Positions 9,065 to 17,165 are shown, numbered from the stretch's first letter. The stretch: 64,000 nucleotides of DNA from DASWJZ01 sp963761005 (GCA_963761005.1 CAVXFK010000008.1:372001-436000); one strand, 5' to 3'. Numbers and translations: made by a program. Notes: generated from the letters alone by a model not told the origin.

Positions 9065-9262
9065 ATGAGAGTATTGTCACAAAGCGAACTGGCCCGTTGC
9101 ACGAGCGGCGAACTGTCGGCCCTGCTGAACAGCATCGCGAAAACACTACCGGAACTGCCGGAAGGCTCGAACGAGCTCAGGAGCGCACACGCCAACCTGC
9201 AGAACATCCGCAGGCAACTGACAAGCGCTCTGGCACCGAAGCCCGGCTTCGGCCCGCGCTAG
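9065..9262 (+). CDS. Small conserved-looking hypothetical protein
   Basis: 65 residues starting MRVLSQSELARC. A near-perfect Shine-Dalgarno, AAGGAGGA at 9053-9060, lies 4 nt before the ATG and makes the start secure. The protein is helical (SELSALLNSIAKTLPEL, then ELRSAHANLQNIRRQL) and ends in a Pro/Gly tail. From memory, similar SELxxLT...LRNAHANLQNIRR small proteins occur in many Hyphomicrobiales, function unknown. It stands alone just before the accessory island. Confidence 0.65.
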   Translation: MRVLSQSELARCTSGELSALLNSIAKTLPELPEGSNELRSAHANLQNIRRQLTSALAPKPGFGPR

Positions 9263-9324
9263 CGCGCGGGCTCTCCCGCCGGGGCCGGCGGCCCGCATCT
9301 GCGGGCTCTGCCGGAACGAGTGTC

Positions 9325-9393
9325 AAGCTTGAATACGGATTTCCAAATTCAAGCTTCTTGTGTTATCCTTGAATTAAAGATTTATGTTCAAGG
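9325..9393 (+). promoter_or_regulatory. Putative operator array upstream of fic: four phased CTTGAA/TTCAAG half-sites
   Basis: The half-sites CTTGAA (9328), TTCAAG (9348), CTTGAA (9368) and TTCAAG (9387) alternate in orientation and start 20, 20 and 19 bp apart, about two helical turns. The first pair lies in a perfect 10-bp inverted repeat (AAGCTTGAAT / ATTCAAGCTT), the second in a perfect 7-bp one (CCTTGAA / TTCAAGG). The array ends 12 bp before the fic ATG and would overlap its promoter. The fic product has a C-terminal winged helix, so autorepression is a natural inference. Confidence 0.6.
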
Positions 9394-9405
9394 TTTTAGA
9401 ATTCG

Positions 9406-10686
9406 ATGCGCAGGGACGAACTCACAGGCAAACTCAGGCAGCCTTACTCGGCGGAGCGGGGCTACGGAGTCATGCGCGTTAACAAGGACGGCTACGAGAA
9501 TATCTGGTTCGTCGTGCCGCCGCCCCCGCCGGAAGAGGTGCCGCACGGCCTCGAAGCCGGGCTGATCGGCAAGGCCAATACCATATTGCAGAACCGGCCG
9601 CCGCTTACAGAGGCGTCCGATCTCGACAAGCTTGCCGCCTATCTCTTTGCCCGCCGCGAAGCCGTGTCTTCTTCACGCATGGAAGGCACCTGGTCGACGG
9701 TCGATAACGCGCTGACACCCGGCGATGTCTATGATGAGGGCGAAGGCAAGTCGGAGCACGCCTCGGTGCGCGGCTATGCGGCGGCGCTGGAGTACGGCCT
9801 TAGCCGGATAGAACAGCGCGGCCTTGCCGCCCTCACCGCAAAACTTGTCTGCGAGCTGCACAAGCTGGTGATGAGTAAAGACCCCCGTTTCCAGGGGGTC
9901 GCGGGGCGGCTGCGCAAACCGGGCCTGCCGGGCGATGTCGTCCAGATCGGCGCAGCCGGACGCAAGGAAGAAGCGATCTATAACCCGGCCCCGCCGGAGC
10001 ATGTCACGCGCTGCCTTGAAGATGTGATGTCATGGATGCGCAACGAAACCCTCATCGAACTGGGCGACGCCGGTATGGGCATGGCGCTGCCGGTGCGCAT
10101 GGCAATCGGGCATGCGCATTTCGAGGCGATCCACCCTTTCAGCGATGGAAACGGCCGCATGGGACGTATTCTCTGGCCGCTGCAGATGGCGGCTGCCGGA
10201 CGGTTGCCGCTCTATCTCTCGGGCTTTGTCGAAGCCCACCGCGAGGACTACCGCAAGGCCCTCGAGAGCGCACAGAAGCAATTGCAGTACGGCCCGATCA
10301 CCTCTTTCGTATCGAAGGCCGTGATCGCTTCGGACGAAGAGGACCGCACCAGCAAGGCGGTGATCGCCGGCCTTCCCGATATCTGGCAAAGCAGGAGCAA
10401 ATCCCGCAAAGGCTCCTCGGCCGCCCGCGCCATCGATGTGCTGACGCGCATGCCGATCGTCACGGCCCGCACGCTGGCCGATCAGCTCAATGTTTCGTTC
10501 CAGGCCGCCTCAACGGCCCTTAACGCACTTGAAGAGGCTCACATCGTCAGGGAGCGCACCGGCCACGGCCGCAACCGGATATTCGCAGCCGAGGAAGTGA
10601 TCGCGACTCTTGCGCGCCCCTTCAACGAAGACCCGGCAATCGCCCTCGAAGGCGCCCGCCGCAACCTGTCTGTGCCCGGCGTTTGA
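9406..10686 (+). CDS. Fic family protein (AMP-transferase type) with C-terminal winged helix
   Basis: 426 residues. The Fic catalytic loop HPFSDGNGRMGR is at 243-254 with all key residues present (His243, the acidic residue, GNGR). The inhibitory-helix motif S-x3-E-G (S89-G94, SSRMEG) lies N-terminal, as in class II self-inhibited Fic proteins. The N-terminus FVVPPPPPEE is the usual proline-rich start, and residues about 350-400 (ARTLADQLNVSFQAASTALNALEEA) form a winged helix. Fic enzymes move AMP or another phosphate group onto target proteins. It stands alone, preceded by an operator-like repeat array, within an island carrying a retron and a second fic gene. The start at 9406 retains the full family N-terminus; the Shine-Dalgarno is weak (AAGG, part of the last half-site). 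Confidence 0.9.
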   Translation: MRRDELTGKLRQPYSAERGYGVMRVNKDGYENIWFVVPPPPPEEVPHGLEAGLIGKANTILQNRPPLTEASDLDKLAAYLFARREAVSSSRMEGTWSTVDNALTPGDVYDEGEGKSEHASVRGYAAALEYGLSRIEQRGLAALTAKLVCELHKLVMSKDPRFQGVAGRLRKPGLPGDVVQIGAAGRKEEAIYNPAPPEHVTRCLEDVMSWMRNETLIELGDAGMGMALPVRMAIGHAHFEAIHPFSDGNGRMGRILWPLQMAAAGRLPLYLSGFVEAHREDYRKALESAQKQLQYGPITSFVSKAVIASDEEDRTSKAVIAGLPDIWQSRSKSRKGSSAARAIDVLTRMPIVTARTLADQLNVSFQAASTALNALEEAHIVRERTGHGRNRIFAAEEVIATLARPFNEDPAIALEGARRNLSVPGV

Positions 10687-10692
10687 TCAGAA

Positions 10693-10734
10693 GTTCACTG
10701 GCTTGCGCCGCGGCGCGGATTTGCGACAGTGAAC
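10693..10734. repeat. Inverted repeat between fic and the retron RT gene
   Basis: GTTCACTG (10693-10700) pairs with CAGTGAAC (10727-10734), enclosing a GC-rich palindrome GCGCCGCGGCGC. It lies directly after the fic stop and about 110 bp from the convergent RT stop. It may act as a termination hairpin for either gene, but there is no T-run. Confidence 0.4.
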
Positions 10735-10844
10735 CGGGCCGTCAGCGGGTGAGCGAAGCGGGTCATTCTTGGACTGGACTTTCGAGCGTGACGACGCGCT
10801 CCTTCTCTGAGACGAACAACGCGGGTTGTCCGTGCTGCGCTAGA

Positions 10845-12584
10845 CTAGGACGGCGCTTCGGGCGCCGCCGGGGCCGGCGGCTTGTAGTGGTCGATAGCGG
10901 CGGCGATGCGCTCAAGGAGTGGCGCAAATCCTGTGAAGTCGATCTTGTCTGCATGCGGACGCACGACCTTTTCAGCAAAAACAAACTTCCCGTATTCGCC
11001 ATCGGCGCGGTGCTCCTTCTTCAGATTGAGCTTCTTTCCGTCCAGTTCGGTCTTAAGCAGCTCGGGATCGAAGCAATCCTCGATGCATGACATGCCGTTC
11101 GCGCCCTTCGCAGGTGTCTTGACGAGATACAGGTTGCCGACGACGTGAAAGAATGGCTCAGGCGAGGCCAGCTCGGCCGTGATGCCGTAGTTTTCCTTGA
11201 GCGTCTGGAATATCTGCTTGGAAGCATCGTCATTGTCGATCAGGACAATGACAGGATGCAACAGGGGCCGGTGCTTGAAGCCCTGTATGTCCTGCCCGTA
11301 TCGTTTCTTGATAAAGAAGTATTTCAGATCGCTGGCACCGCCACCCAACTCTAGAAGCTTGTGCGCCCGGTTGCTGTAATTGAAGAATGCCACGGCACTC
11401 TTGAAAAAGTCTCCTTCCCACGAACCGAGCTTTGGGTGGAATGCGGTCAGCTTGCGGATGGCATATTTAAGATAGATGTTGTCGGTCTTGCCCTCGCAGA
11501 CGATAAGCGGACGGTCCAGCCTGACGAAATAGCGGTACTTCAGAAAACGGGCATAGAGCCGCCTGGCCGCCATGGAATTCTTTCTCTTCTCGGGTTCATC
11601 GCGCTCATCGATCGTGTCTTTGACGTGATGAATGTGACCGAGGATGCCTTCGAGCGGATAGAGCGAAGTTACCGGTTCCGGTGCGGCATTGTCGTCCGTT
11701 TCGTCCCCGCCTTCAGATGCGGCATCTGCGGGACGATAGTAGCTGCCTGTCTCGAAGAGTGTGTGGCACATCGCGCGTGCCGACCGATAGTACTCGGGGC
11801 GGATATTGACCTTGGCATTCACCGTCAGTCCGGTAACCAGCTGACGGCTCATCCTGAACTGCATCCGGGTCTTGCCGGGGTTTATGATGAAGCCTGCCTT
11901 CTCGATGGTCTTTATGAGCTCCTCGCCCGGCACCCATTGCGGACTTCCGTCAGCAACAGGCACCGCAACGGTGGACGGGAACGCCCTCTGGCTTGTCGAG
12001 AACGTCAGATCGTCGGCGTAACGGGAATAGGTGAGCTGGTTTTGTTTGGCGAGCTGAGCGAGCCGTACGTCGAGCAGGTGAGCGATCAGATCGGAGATGA
12101 CCGGCGAGCACGGGCTGCCCTGCGGGAGCATGTTTTCGAAGCACGCAATCTGCGCAATGACTGTCGCCACCTTCTCGTTCAGCTCGAAGCTGTTGTTGCG
12201 GATGAAGAAGCCTCGCACCCTTCCGAAATTGAAGGTCGGGAAGAAGTCCTGCAGATCGAGATTGAGGACATACCGGCGCCGCTTGTGCCGGCGGGCGTTG
12301 GTGACGATCGACAGCTTTCTGCGGAAGCCGTGAGATAGCGGCCGCCGTTTGCTTTCTTCATCGATCTCGTCCCTGCAAGCATAGAGGACATTGGCGAGCC
12401 GGCGCTGCAGCGTTTTGAGCGGCTCTATGGGCGCGCATATTTCACGCTCGCCACCTCCCCTCTTCGGGATTGTGAATTTCGTATACTTCTGTGCGTCCGG
12501 GATCTTGTAGACGATATAGGCCAGCGCGCTCGGCTTGTATCCGAGTATGGCGGCAAGGTCCGCGAGCGACGAGGCTTCTTTCAA
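10845..12584 (-). CDS. Retron reverse transcriptase fused to TOPRIM domain (Ec67-like)
   Basis: 579 residues. RT domain: FTIPKRGGGEREICAP (about 37-52), the retron-specific N-A-x-x-H motif (96-100), LDLQDFF (109-115, motif A), PQGSPCSP (154-161, motif B), YADD (189-192, catalytic) and VTGLTVN (250-256, the retron VTG motif). A linker (about 285-340) leads to a TOPRIM domain: VCEGKTD with Glu364 and LIDNDD with Asp450/Asp452, the metal-binding E and DxD. In Ec67-type retrons the RT makes msDNA from the adjacent RNA and the TOPRIM part acts as the toxic effector nuclease in phage defence. The annotated start is a TTG at 12584; typical relatives have a few more residues, and the upstream frame reads ...VILKN without a standard start codon. 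The RNA gene ends 38 nt upstream. All catalytic residues are intact. Confidence 0.92.
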   Translation of the reverse strand: MKEASSLADLAAILGYKPSALAYIVYKIPDAQKYTKFTIPKRGGGEREICAPIEPLKTLQRRLANVLYACRDEIDEESKRRPLSHGFRRKLSIVTNARRHKRRRYVLNLDLQDFFPTFNFGRVRGFFIRNNSFELNEKVATVIAQIACFENMLPQGSPCSPVISDLIAHLLDVRLAQLAKQNQLTYSRYADDLTFSTSQRAFPSTVAVPVADGSPQWVPGEELIKTIEKAGFIINPGKTRMQFRMSRQLVTGLTVNAKVNIRPEYYRSARAMCHTLFETGSYYRPADAASEGGDETDDNAAPEPVTSLYPLEGILGHIHHVKDTIDERDEPEKRKNSMAARRLYARFLKYRYFVRLDRPLIVCEGKTDNIYLKYAIRKLTAFHPKLGSWEGDFFKSAVAFFNYSNRAHKLLELGGGASDLKYFFIKKRYGQDIQGFKHRPLLHPVIVLIDNDDASKQIFQTLKENYGITAELASPEPFFHVVGNLYLVKTPAKGANGMSCIEDCFDPELLKTELDGKKLNLKKEHRADGEYGKFVFAEKVVRPHADKIDFTGFAPLLERIAAAIDHYKPPAPAAPEAPS

Positions 12585-12622
12585 ATTCTTGAGTATGACA
12601 AGCCCAATTCCTGCGTGAAATT

Positions 12623-12765
12623 AAAGGCTTACAGGCACTCTTAAGCGTCACATGCACGTCACATCATATAGACGGATCGCGCAATAAGGATCATCGGGAA
12701 GCAACGCTCCGTGACATTGGTTCATATATCGCGAAGCGCGATAACAAATCTGCCTGTAAGCCTTT
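12623..12765 (-). ncRNA. Retron msr-msd RNA gene
   Basis: Ends are a perfect 15-bp inverted repeat (12751-12765 as a1, 12623-12637 as a2: AAAGGCTTACAGGCA on the RNA 5' arm). Reading the minus strand, a1 is followed at once by a G (plus position 12750), the likely branching guanosine, in GGCAGATTTGTT. Then come msr hairpin 1 (12727-12743, TATCGCG-CTT-CGCGATA), msr hairpin 2 (12697-12710, GGAGC-GTT-GCTTCC) and an msd stem base pairing CTTATTGCG (12680-12688) with CGCTTAAG (12640-12647). Layout and the words GGCAGATTTGTT, ATCCTT-ATT and GAGTGCCTG match my memory of the Ec67 RNA. It lies 38 nt before the RT start on the same strand. Confidence 0.88.
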
Positions 12766-12769
12766 GGCC

Positions 12770-12798
12770 TCTCTACCTGAAAGCGTATTGAAAGGCAA
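12770..12798 (-). promoter_or_regulatory. Candidate promoter of the retron RNA
   Basis: On the minus strand TTGCCT (plus 12793-12798) is separated by 17 bp from TAGAGA (plus 12770-12775). Initiation about 6-8 nt further would place the RNA 5' end at the a1 repeat. The match to the sigma-70 consensus is modest; position is the main support. Confidence 0.4.
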
Positions 12799-12882
12799 GA
12801 AAAAAGCGGCCTGCTAAGCGGACTTTTAAGCGGGCGCACGAGAAGTTGGCACTCACACCAAATACCTGATATCATTCCAAAT

Positions 12883-14113
12883 ATGGATAAATCGAAATCG
12901 GACACAGAAGCGGACATTGAACTGGGCTTGGATAGGGGTGAATCCATCGGCCTGATGGAGCCCCTGACCATATCCGAAAGCGCCAAGTCCCGCTCCCAAC
13001 TGACCGATCTGGCGTTGGAACTCGCCCAGCGCGCCGCCAGGTTCCGCAACAGTTTGCCGGACGGGGTGATGACCGCGCTGGCCGATCTCGTGCGCGCGAT
13101 GAATTGCTATTACAGCAACCTCATCGAAGGGCACGACACCCATCCGATCGATATCGAACGCGCCCTAAACAATGACTACAGTGACGACCCGAAACAGCGT
13201 GACCTCCAGTTGGAGGCCAGAGCCCACATCGCCGTCCAGCAATGGATTGATGAGGGCTACATCGACGGGCGTGCCTTCACAGCTGCCGGCATCAGAGAAC
13301 TCCACCGCCGCTTCTGCGAGTTGCTACCCAACGACCTGCTCCGGCTGACGCTGGAAAGCACCGGCGAACAGGTCCGAGTTGCGCCTGGCGCGTATCGTAC
13401 ACGCGACGTGCAGGTGGGCCGCCACGTCCCGGTCAGTCCCGGCGCCGTACCGCGCTTCATGCAGCGCTTCGAAGATATCTATTCGAAGCTCGGCAAGACC
13501 GACACGATCCTCGCAGCCGCCACCGCCCATCACCGGCTCGCATGGATTCACCCGTTCACGGATGGCAACGGACGCGTCATGCGCCTGATGTCCTATGCGG
13601 TGCTCAGAGAAGCGCTCGACACTGGCGGCGCGTGGTCGATCGCACGCGGTCTTGCCCGCAATGTCGAAGAGTACAAGCACCATCTGGCGGCATGTGACCT
13701 CCCCGTCGCAACGATCTCGACGGGCGCGGTCATCTGAGCGAGGAAGCGCTTGCGGAATTCACGGCGTTCTTCCTGCACACCTGCATCGACCAGGTGAAAT
13801 TCATGGAAGAGCTCGTGCAACCGGACAGACTACGCACTCGCATGCTGCTTTGGGCCGAAGAAGAGATCAGGTTCGACCAACTGCCGCCGAAGGCCGGCAA
13901 CGTGTTAGAGGCGGTACTGTATCGCGGCGAACTCCCCCGAGGCGACGTGCCGGGTATCGTCGGGACTGGAGACCGGCAAGCCCGCCGCATCGTCTCAAGC
14001 CTGATCGAGAAAGGCGTGCTCACTGCCGAAACAACCCGCGCACCGTTGCGGTTGACATTCCCGCCACGCTGGCCTCCCGCTGGATGCCCGGACTGTTTCC
14101 GGAAAAGCCGTGA
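12883..14113 (+). pseudogene. fic gene broken by two frameshifts
   Basis: The frame from 12883 encodes an intact catalytic part: inhibitory-type motif SNLIEG at residues 78-83 and HPFTDGNGRVMR at 223-234. It stops at 13737 after a shift in the CCCC run at 13701-13704. The next frame continues as family-like sequence (HLSEEALAEFTAFFLHTCIDQVKFMEEL, then LPPKAGNVLEAVLYRGELPRGDV, a winged-helix tail). A second shift near 14058-14068 moves to a third frame ending RWMPGLFPEKP at 14113. Restoring one base at each site gives 410 residues. It is divergent from the retron RNA, with about 85 bp between its start and the candidate RNA promoter. The truncated product would keep the Fic fold but lose the DNA-binding-like tail. 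Sequencing error remains possible. Confidence 0.8.
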
Positions 14114-14605
14114 TCGAGGGAAACAGGGTTTGTCGATGGCGTATTGGAGGGCGATACTGCCTGGTCCTCCCAACAATTCGACGCGATCGCGCTCGCTCGG
14201 ACAGCGACAGCCCAGACGGTGTTGTCCAGGACTGACGACCGACTGAGCAGTCAAGCGGTGAAGACATTGCTGTGACCCCCGCGTTTTGCTCCAGATGAGG
14301 CTAGAGTCCGGACCGAAGGAAGGACCGGACCATGAAGCGATCGAGGTTTACAGAGGAGCAGGTCATCGCCGTCTTGCGGGAGCAGGAGGCGGGCATGTCG
14401 ACAGCGGATGTCTGCCGCAAGCACGGTATCAGCAGCGCGACGTTCTATGCCTGGAAGGCGATCTATGGTCCGCCCCCTGTCCGCAAGAGCATTTTGGCTT
14501 TTGAACCGCGTGGTCTGCATCAATCTATCCGGCCTGTTTGTGGAGCTCTTGCTCCTGGCCATGATGGGATTCGCGCGTCCCCGTCCCAGCTAAGTAACCC
14601 GGCCT

Positions 14606-14611
14606 GCGAAG
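14606..14611 (-). other. Possible bridge-RNA target loop word in the IS110 non-coding end
   Basis: GCGAAG at 14606-14611 equals the six bases across the reconstructed insertion junction (GCG|AAG, 14458-14460 joined to 15801-15803). It lies in the loop of a hairpin with stem CGGCC/GGCCG in the 249-bp non-coding end. A six-base match has roughly a one-in-eight chance of occurring somewhere in this stretch, so this is a pointer only. Confidence 0.25.
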
Positions 14612-14709
14612 CGGCCGCTCCTTCCATCGGGTTCTCGGGAGACGCCGGTTGACCGTTGGTCCATCATCCTTTCGTTGCGCTCGCAGACATCGGTGACCTT
14701 CAGGCGTGG

Positions 14710-15732
14710 CTACGCCATGGGTGAGATCTCGTAGTACGTGCCCTGCGTAAGCAGGGCCCACGCGGTTCGGGCCTGCTTATTGGCCAGTGCGACCGCAGCG
14801 ACGTTGGCGTGGGTTCGTGCCTTCAATTGCGTGACCCACACTCCGACCGCTGTCGACGGATCTTTGAAGAACCTCAGCATGCATCGAGAGCCGTAAATAA
14901 ACAGGGTTCGGATGTAAGAGTTGCCTCGCTTGCTGATACCGAGCAGTGTTGAGCGCCCACCAGTCGAATGCTGACGGGGGACTAGGCCGAGCCAGGCCGC
15001 GAAGTAACGTCCGATCTGAACATATGGCCGTCACCGATTGCAGCGACGATTGCCGTCGCGGTGATGGCGCCGATACCCGGGATGGATGCCAAGCGCCCGC
15101 ACGCGTCATCTTCCTCGACAACGGCTCGAAGTTCAGCTTCGAGTTCCTCCACCTGCACATTGATCGCCGACCATTGGTCGCGGAGCATCGTCAGCAGTCG
15201 CTTCATTCCGGTTGTAAGTCGCCCTTCGTCGTCGCCAAGGAGCTCTGGAAGCTTCCGAGCCAAGACGGAGGGACCCGGCGCGATGGTGATGCCGCGATCC
15301 TGTAGGAATGAGCAGAATCTGGTTGATAACTTCCGTTCTGCGACTGATGAGACCGCTTCTGATCCGATGGATCACTTGAAGATCGAGCTGCTCGATCGTT
15401 TTTAGCGGAACGAACCTCATCGTCGGGCGCTGGACGGCTTCCGCGATTGCCTCGGCGTCGAGGTAGTCGTTCTTGTTACCCTTCAGGAAGGGCCGGACGA
15501 ACTTAGCTGACATGAGACGTGCATCGTGCCCCAGGGCGATGAGATCGCGGGCAAGGTGATGGCTGCCACACGATGCCTCCATACCCACGAGTGCGGGATC
15601 AACCTTCGACATGTAGCGAAGCAGTTGGCCGCGATTAAAGCGCTCACGCGCGACAACCGCCCCTCTGTCGTCAAAGCCGATCAGGTGGAACCAGGTCTTG
15701 CCAACATCAATGCCGATCGTAGTGACGCTCAT
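14710..15732 (-). pseudogene. IS110-family transposase, two frameshifts
   Basis: Starts MSVTTIGIDVGKTWFHLIG, the RuvC-like DEDD domain, with NKNDYLDAEAIAEA near residue 95. The frame is lost near 15307-15320 (one extra base after EVINQI), continues as ARKLPELLGDDEG...LASIPGIGAITATAIVAAIG (the C-terminal Transposase_20 domain), is lost again near 15013-15016 (one missing base) and ends WALLTQGTYYEISPMA at 14710. The two shifts cancel: the span is 1023 bp, exactly a 340-residue protein. Unless both are sequence errors the enzyme is inactive. Confidence 0.8.
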
Positions 15733-15925
15733 CAGCTTCCTCCATCGCGTTATCGCCGGGCCCAACCTAGCGCGGCGCTGGAGGGGGCGGACCATCCCAT
15801 AAGTTCGGCGGGATGGATGTCTCGGAGGCGAAGCGGTTGAAGAGCCTGCAGGAGGAGAACGCCAAGCTGAAGCGGCTCCTGGCCGACGCCATGCTCGACA
15901 ACGTCGCCTTGAAGGATCTTCTCTC

Positions 15926-15932
15926 AAAAAAA
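15926..15932 (+). other. A7 slippery site for OrfA-OrfB frameshifting
   Basis: Seven A residues precede the orfA stop (TCA AAA AAA TTC TAA in the orfA frame). A -1 shift here continues in frame as KKILTPAAKRETVAYL into OrfB, the usual way IS3 elements make the fused transposase. Confidence 0.75.
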
Positions 15933-15988
15933 TTCTAACGCCCGCCGCCAAGCGGGAGACCGTCGCCTATCTCACCACAGCCTACGAG

Positions 15989-16858
15989 ATGAGCGAGCGG
16001 CGGGCGTGCCAAGTGATCCGGGCGGACCGCAAGATGGTCCGCTATCGGTCACGGCGACCGGCTGATACCGAACTGCGCTCGCGGCTGCGCGAGCTTGCCG
16101 CCGAGCAACGGCGCTTCGGCTATCGGCGGCTGCACGTGCTCCTGCGCCACGAGGGACGTGTCGTGAACCGCAAGAAGACACAGAGGCTCTATCGCGAGGA
16201 AGGCCTGTCGGTCCGCCGCCGGCGCGGACGCAAGCGCGCCACTGGAACGCGCGCGCCGCTCCTCGTCGAGGTGAGGCCGAACGCGCGCTGGTCGATCGAC
16301 TTTGTCCACGACCAGTTCGGCTCGGGGCGGCGCTTCCGCATCCTGAACGTCGTCGACGACGTGACCAAGGAGTGCCTGGCGGCGATCCCGGACACCTCGA
16401 TCTCAGGGCGGCGCGTGGCACGCGAGCTGAGTGACCTCATCCGCCGACGGGGCAAGCCCGACCTCATCGTCTCGGATCATGGAACCGAGTTCACCTCGAA
16501 CGCCATGCTTGCATGGACGCAGACTGCCGGCGTGTCCTGGCACTTCATCGCCCCGGGAAAGCCAATGCAGAACGGCATTTGCGAAGCGTTCAACGGCCGC
16601 ATGCGCGACGAGCTCCTGAACGAGACGATCTTCTACGATCTCGATCACGCCCGGGCTGTCATCGCCAGATGGGCCGTCAGCTATAACCAGCGGCGTCCGC
16701 ACTCCTCGCTCGGCTACCTGACGCCGGCGGCCTACGCCGCCACTTTCACCGCAACAGACGATCGGCTGCGCAACCCCGACCAGCTCCGCCGATCGCCTGT
16801 TGCTCCCTCGGCGCAAGAGCGCCAATCTCAGCCAAGGACTCTCGCGTCAGCCGGATGA
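15989..16858 (+). CDS. IS3-family transposase OrfB (DDE integrase domain)
   Basis: 289 residues from the first usable start in the orfB frame; translated naturally as the -1 extension of OrfA from about 15932. The HTH_21 region (SELRELAAEQRRFGYRRLHVLLRHEG-like, RFGYRRLHVLL) is followed by the rve core: WSIDFVHDQF (first Asp), LIVSDHGTEFTSNAM (second Asp) and PMQNGICEAFNGRMRDELLNE (Glu), then YNQRRPHSSLGYLTPAAYA. All three catalytic acids are present. Its partner orfA is disrupted by the nested element, so the transposase fusion cannot be made. Confidence 0.9.
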   Translation: MSERRACQVIRADRKMVRYRSRRPADTELRSRLRELAAEQRRFGYRRLHVLLRHEGRVVNRKKTQRLYREEGLSVRRRRGRKRATGTRAPLLVEVRPNARWSIDFVHDQFGSGRRFRILNVVDDVTKECLAAIPDTSISGRRVARELSDLIRRRGKPDLIVSDHGTEFTSNAMLAWTQTAGVSWHFIAPGKPMQNGICEAFNGRMRDELLNETIFYDLDHARAVIARWAVSYNQRRPHSSLGYLTPAAYAATFTATDDRLRNPDQLRRSPVAPSAQERQSQPRTLASAG

Positions 16859-16990
16859 CAAGCGGGGGTCACAGCAAGGCCAGAGTAGCCCCATCGGTGC
16901 AAGAGCGGACCCCTTCGGGCAGAATGTTGAAAGATTGTTGAAAAATCTGGAGCCGCGCAGGCGTATTTTTCTGTAAGTCATTGAAAAGAT

Positions 16991-17066
<76 letters not shown>

Positions 17067-17165
17067 TTAGCGCGCGCGGTTTTATAGGGATGCGACCGCA
17101 TATCCGCAAGGCTCGCGGCCGCGCCCCGCCGGCGCGCCGCCCATTGCCGCTTCGAGGAGCCCGTC

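Larger units (their letters stand above)
14461..15800 (-). mobile_element. IS110-family element, IS1111-like group
   Basis: 1340 bp inserted in orfA of the IS3 element without visible target duplication. Subterminal perfect 14-bp inverted repeats ATGGTCCGCCCCCT (14465-14478) and AGGGGGCGGACCAT (15782-15795) lie 4-5 bp inside the ends, the hallmark of the IS1111 group. The transposase reads on the minus strand (15732 to 14710), leaving 68 bp before it and 249 bp after it. A long non-coding end after the gene is where IS1111-type elements are expected to carry their bridge RNA. Confidence 0.82.
14332..15938 (+). pseudogene. IS3-family transposase OrfA, split by an IS110-type insertion
   Basis: The 5' part (14332-14460) encodes 43 residues MKRSRFTEEQVIAVL...FYAWKA, the helix-turn-helix of OrfA. 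The 3' part (15801-15938) resumes in frame as KFGGMDVSEAKRLKSL...LLSKKF, the leucine-zipper region. Joining 14460 directly to 15801 rebuilds an 88-residue OrfA with no gap or duplication, so the insertion site is defined to the base (one A is ambiguous). OrfA gives sequence-specific binding and fuses to OrfB by frameshifting; the split should disable transposition. Confidence 0.85.
14271..16873 (+). mobile_element. IS3-family insertion sequence (IS407/IS51-like), interrupted
   Basis: Terminal inverted repeats TGTGACCCCCGC (14271-14282) and GCGGGGGTCACA (16862-16873) bound the element; the symmetry extends 4 bp outward on each side (14267-16877). Inside are orfA (14332-14460 joined to 15801-15938) and orfB, with an A7 slippery run between them. 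A 1340-bp IS110-type element sits inside orfA. Without it the element would be about 1.26 kb, normal for IS3. No clear target duplication is seen at the ends. Confidence 0.85.

Noticed and set aside
9300..9400. Second copy of the tRNA-Lys 3' end marking an island attachment site
   Set aside because: No stretch matching the tRNA 3' half was found in the 8.4-9.4 kb region by eye.
12672..12712. Alternative retron stem ACGGA/TCCGT
   Set aside because: It competes with the GGAGC-GTT-GCTTCC hairpin, which better matches the usual second msr hairpin position.
14267..16877. Target-site duplication of the IS3-family element
   Set aside because: Bases flanking the ends are inverted rather than directly repeated (TTGC/GCAA); no 3-4 bp direct repeat could be assigned.
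9300..16990. Phage or island integrase
   Set aside because: No tyrosine or serine recombinase motif is visible; the only recombination enzymes are the two IS transposases.
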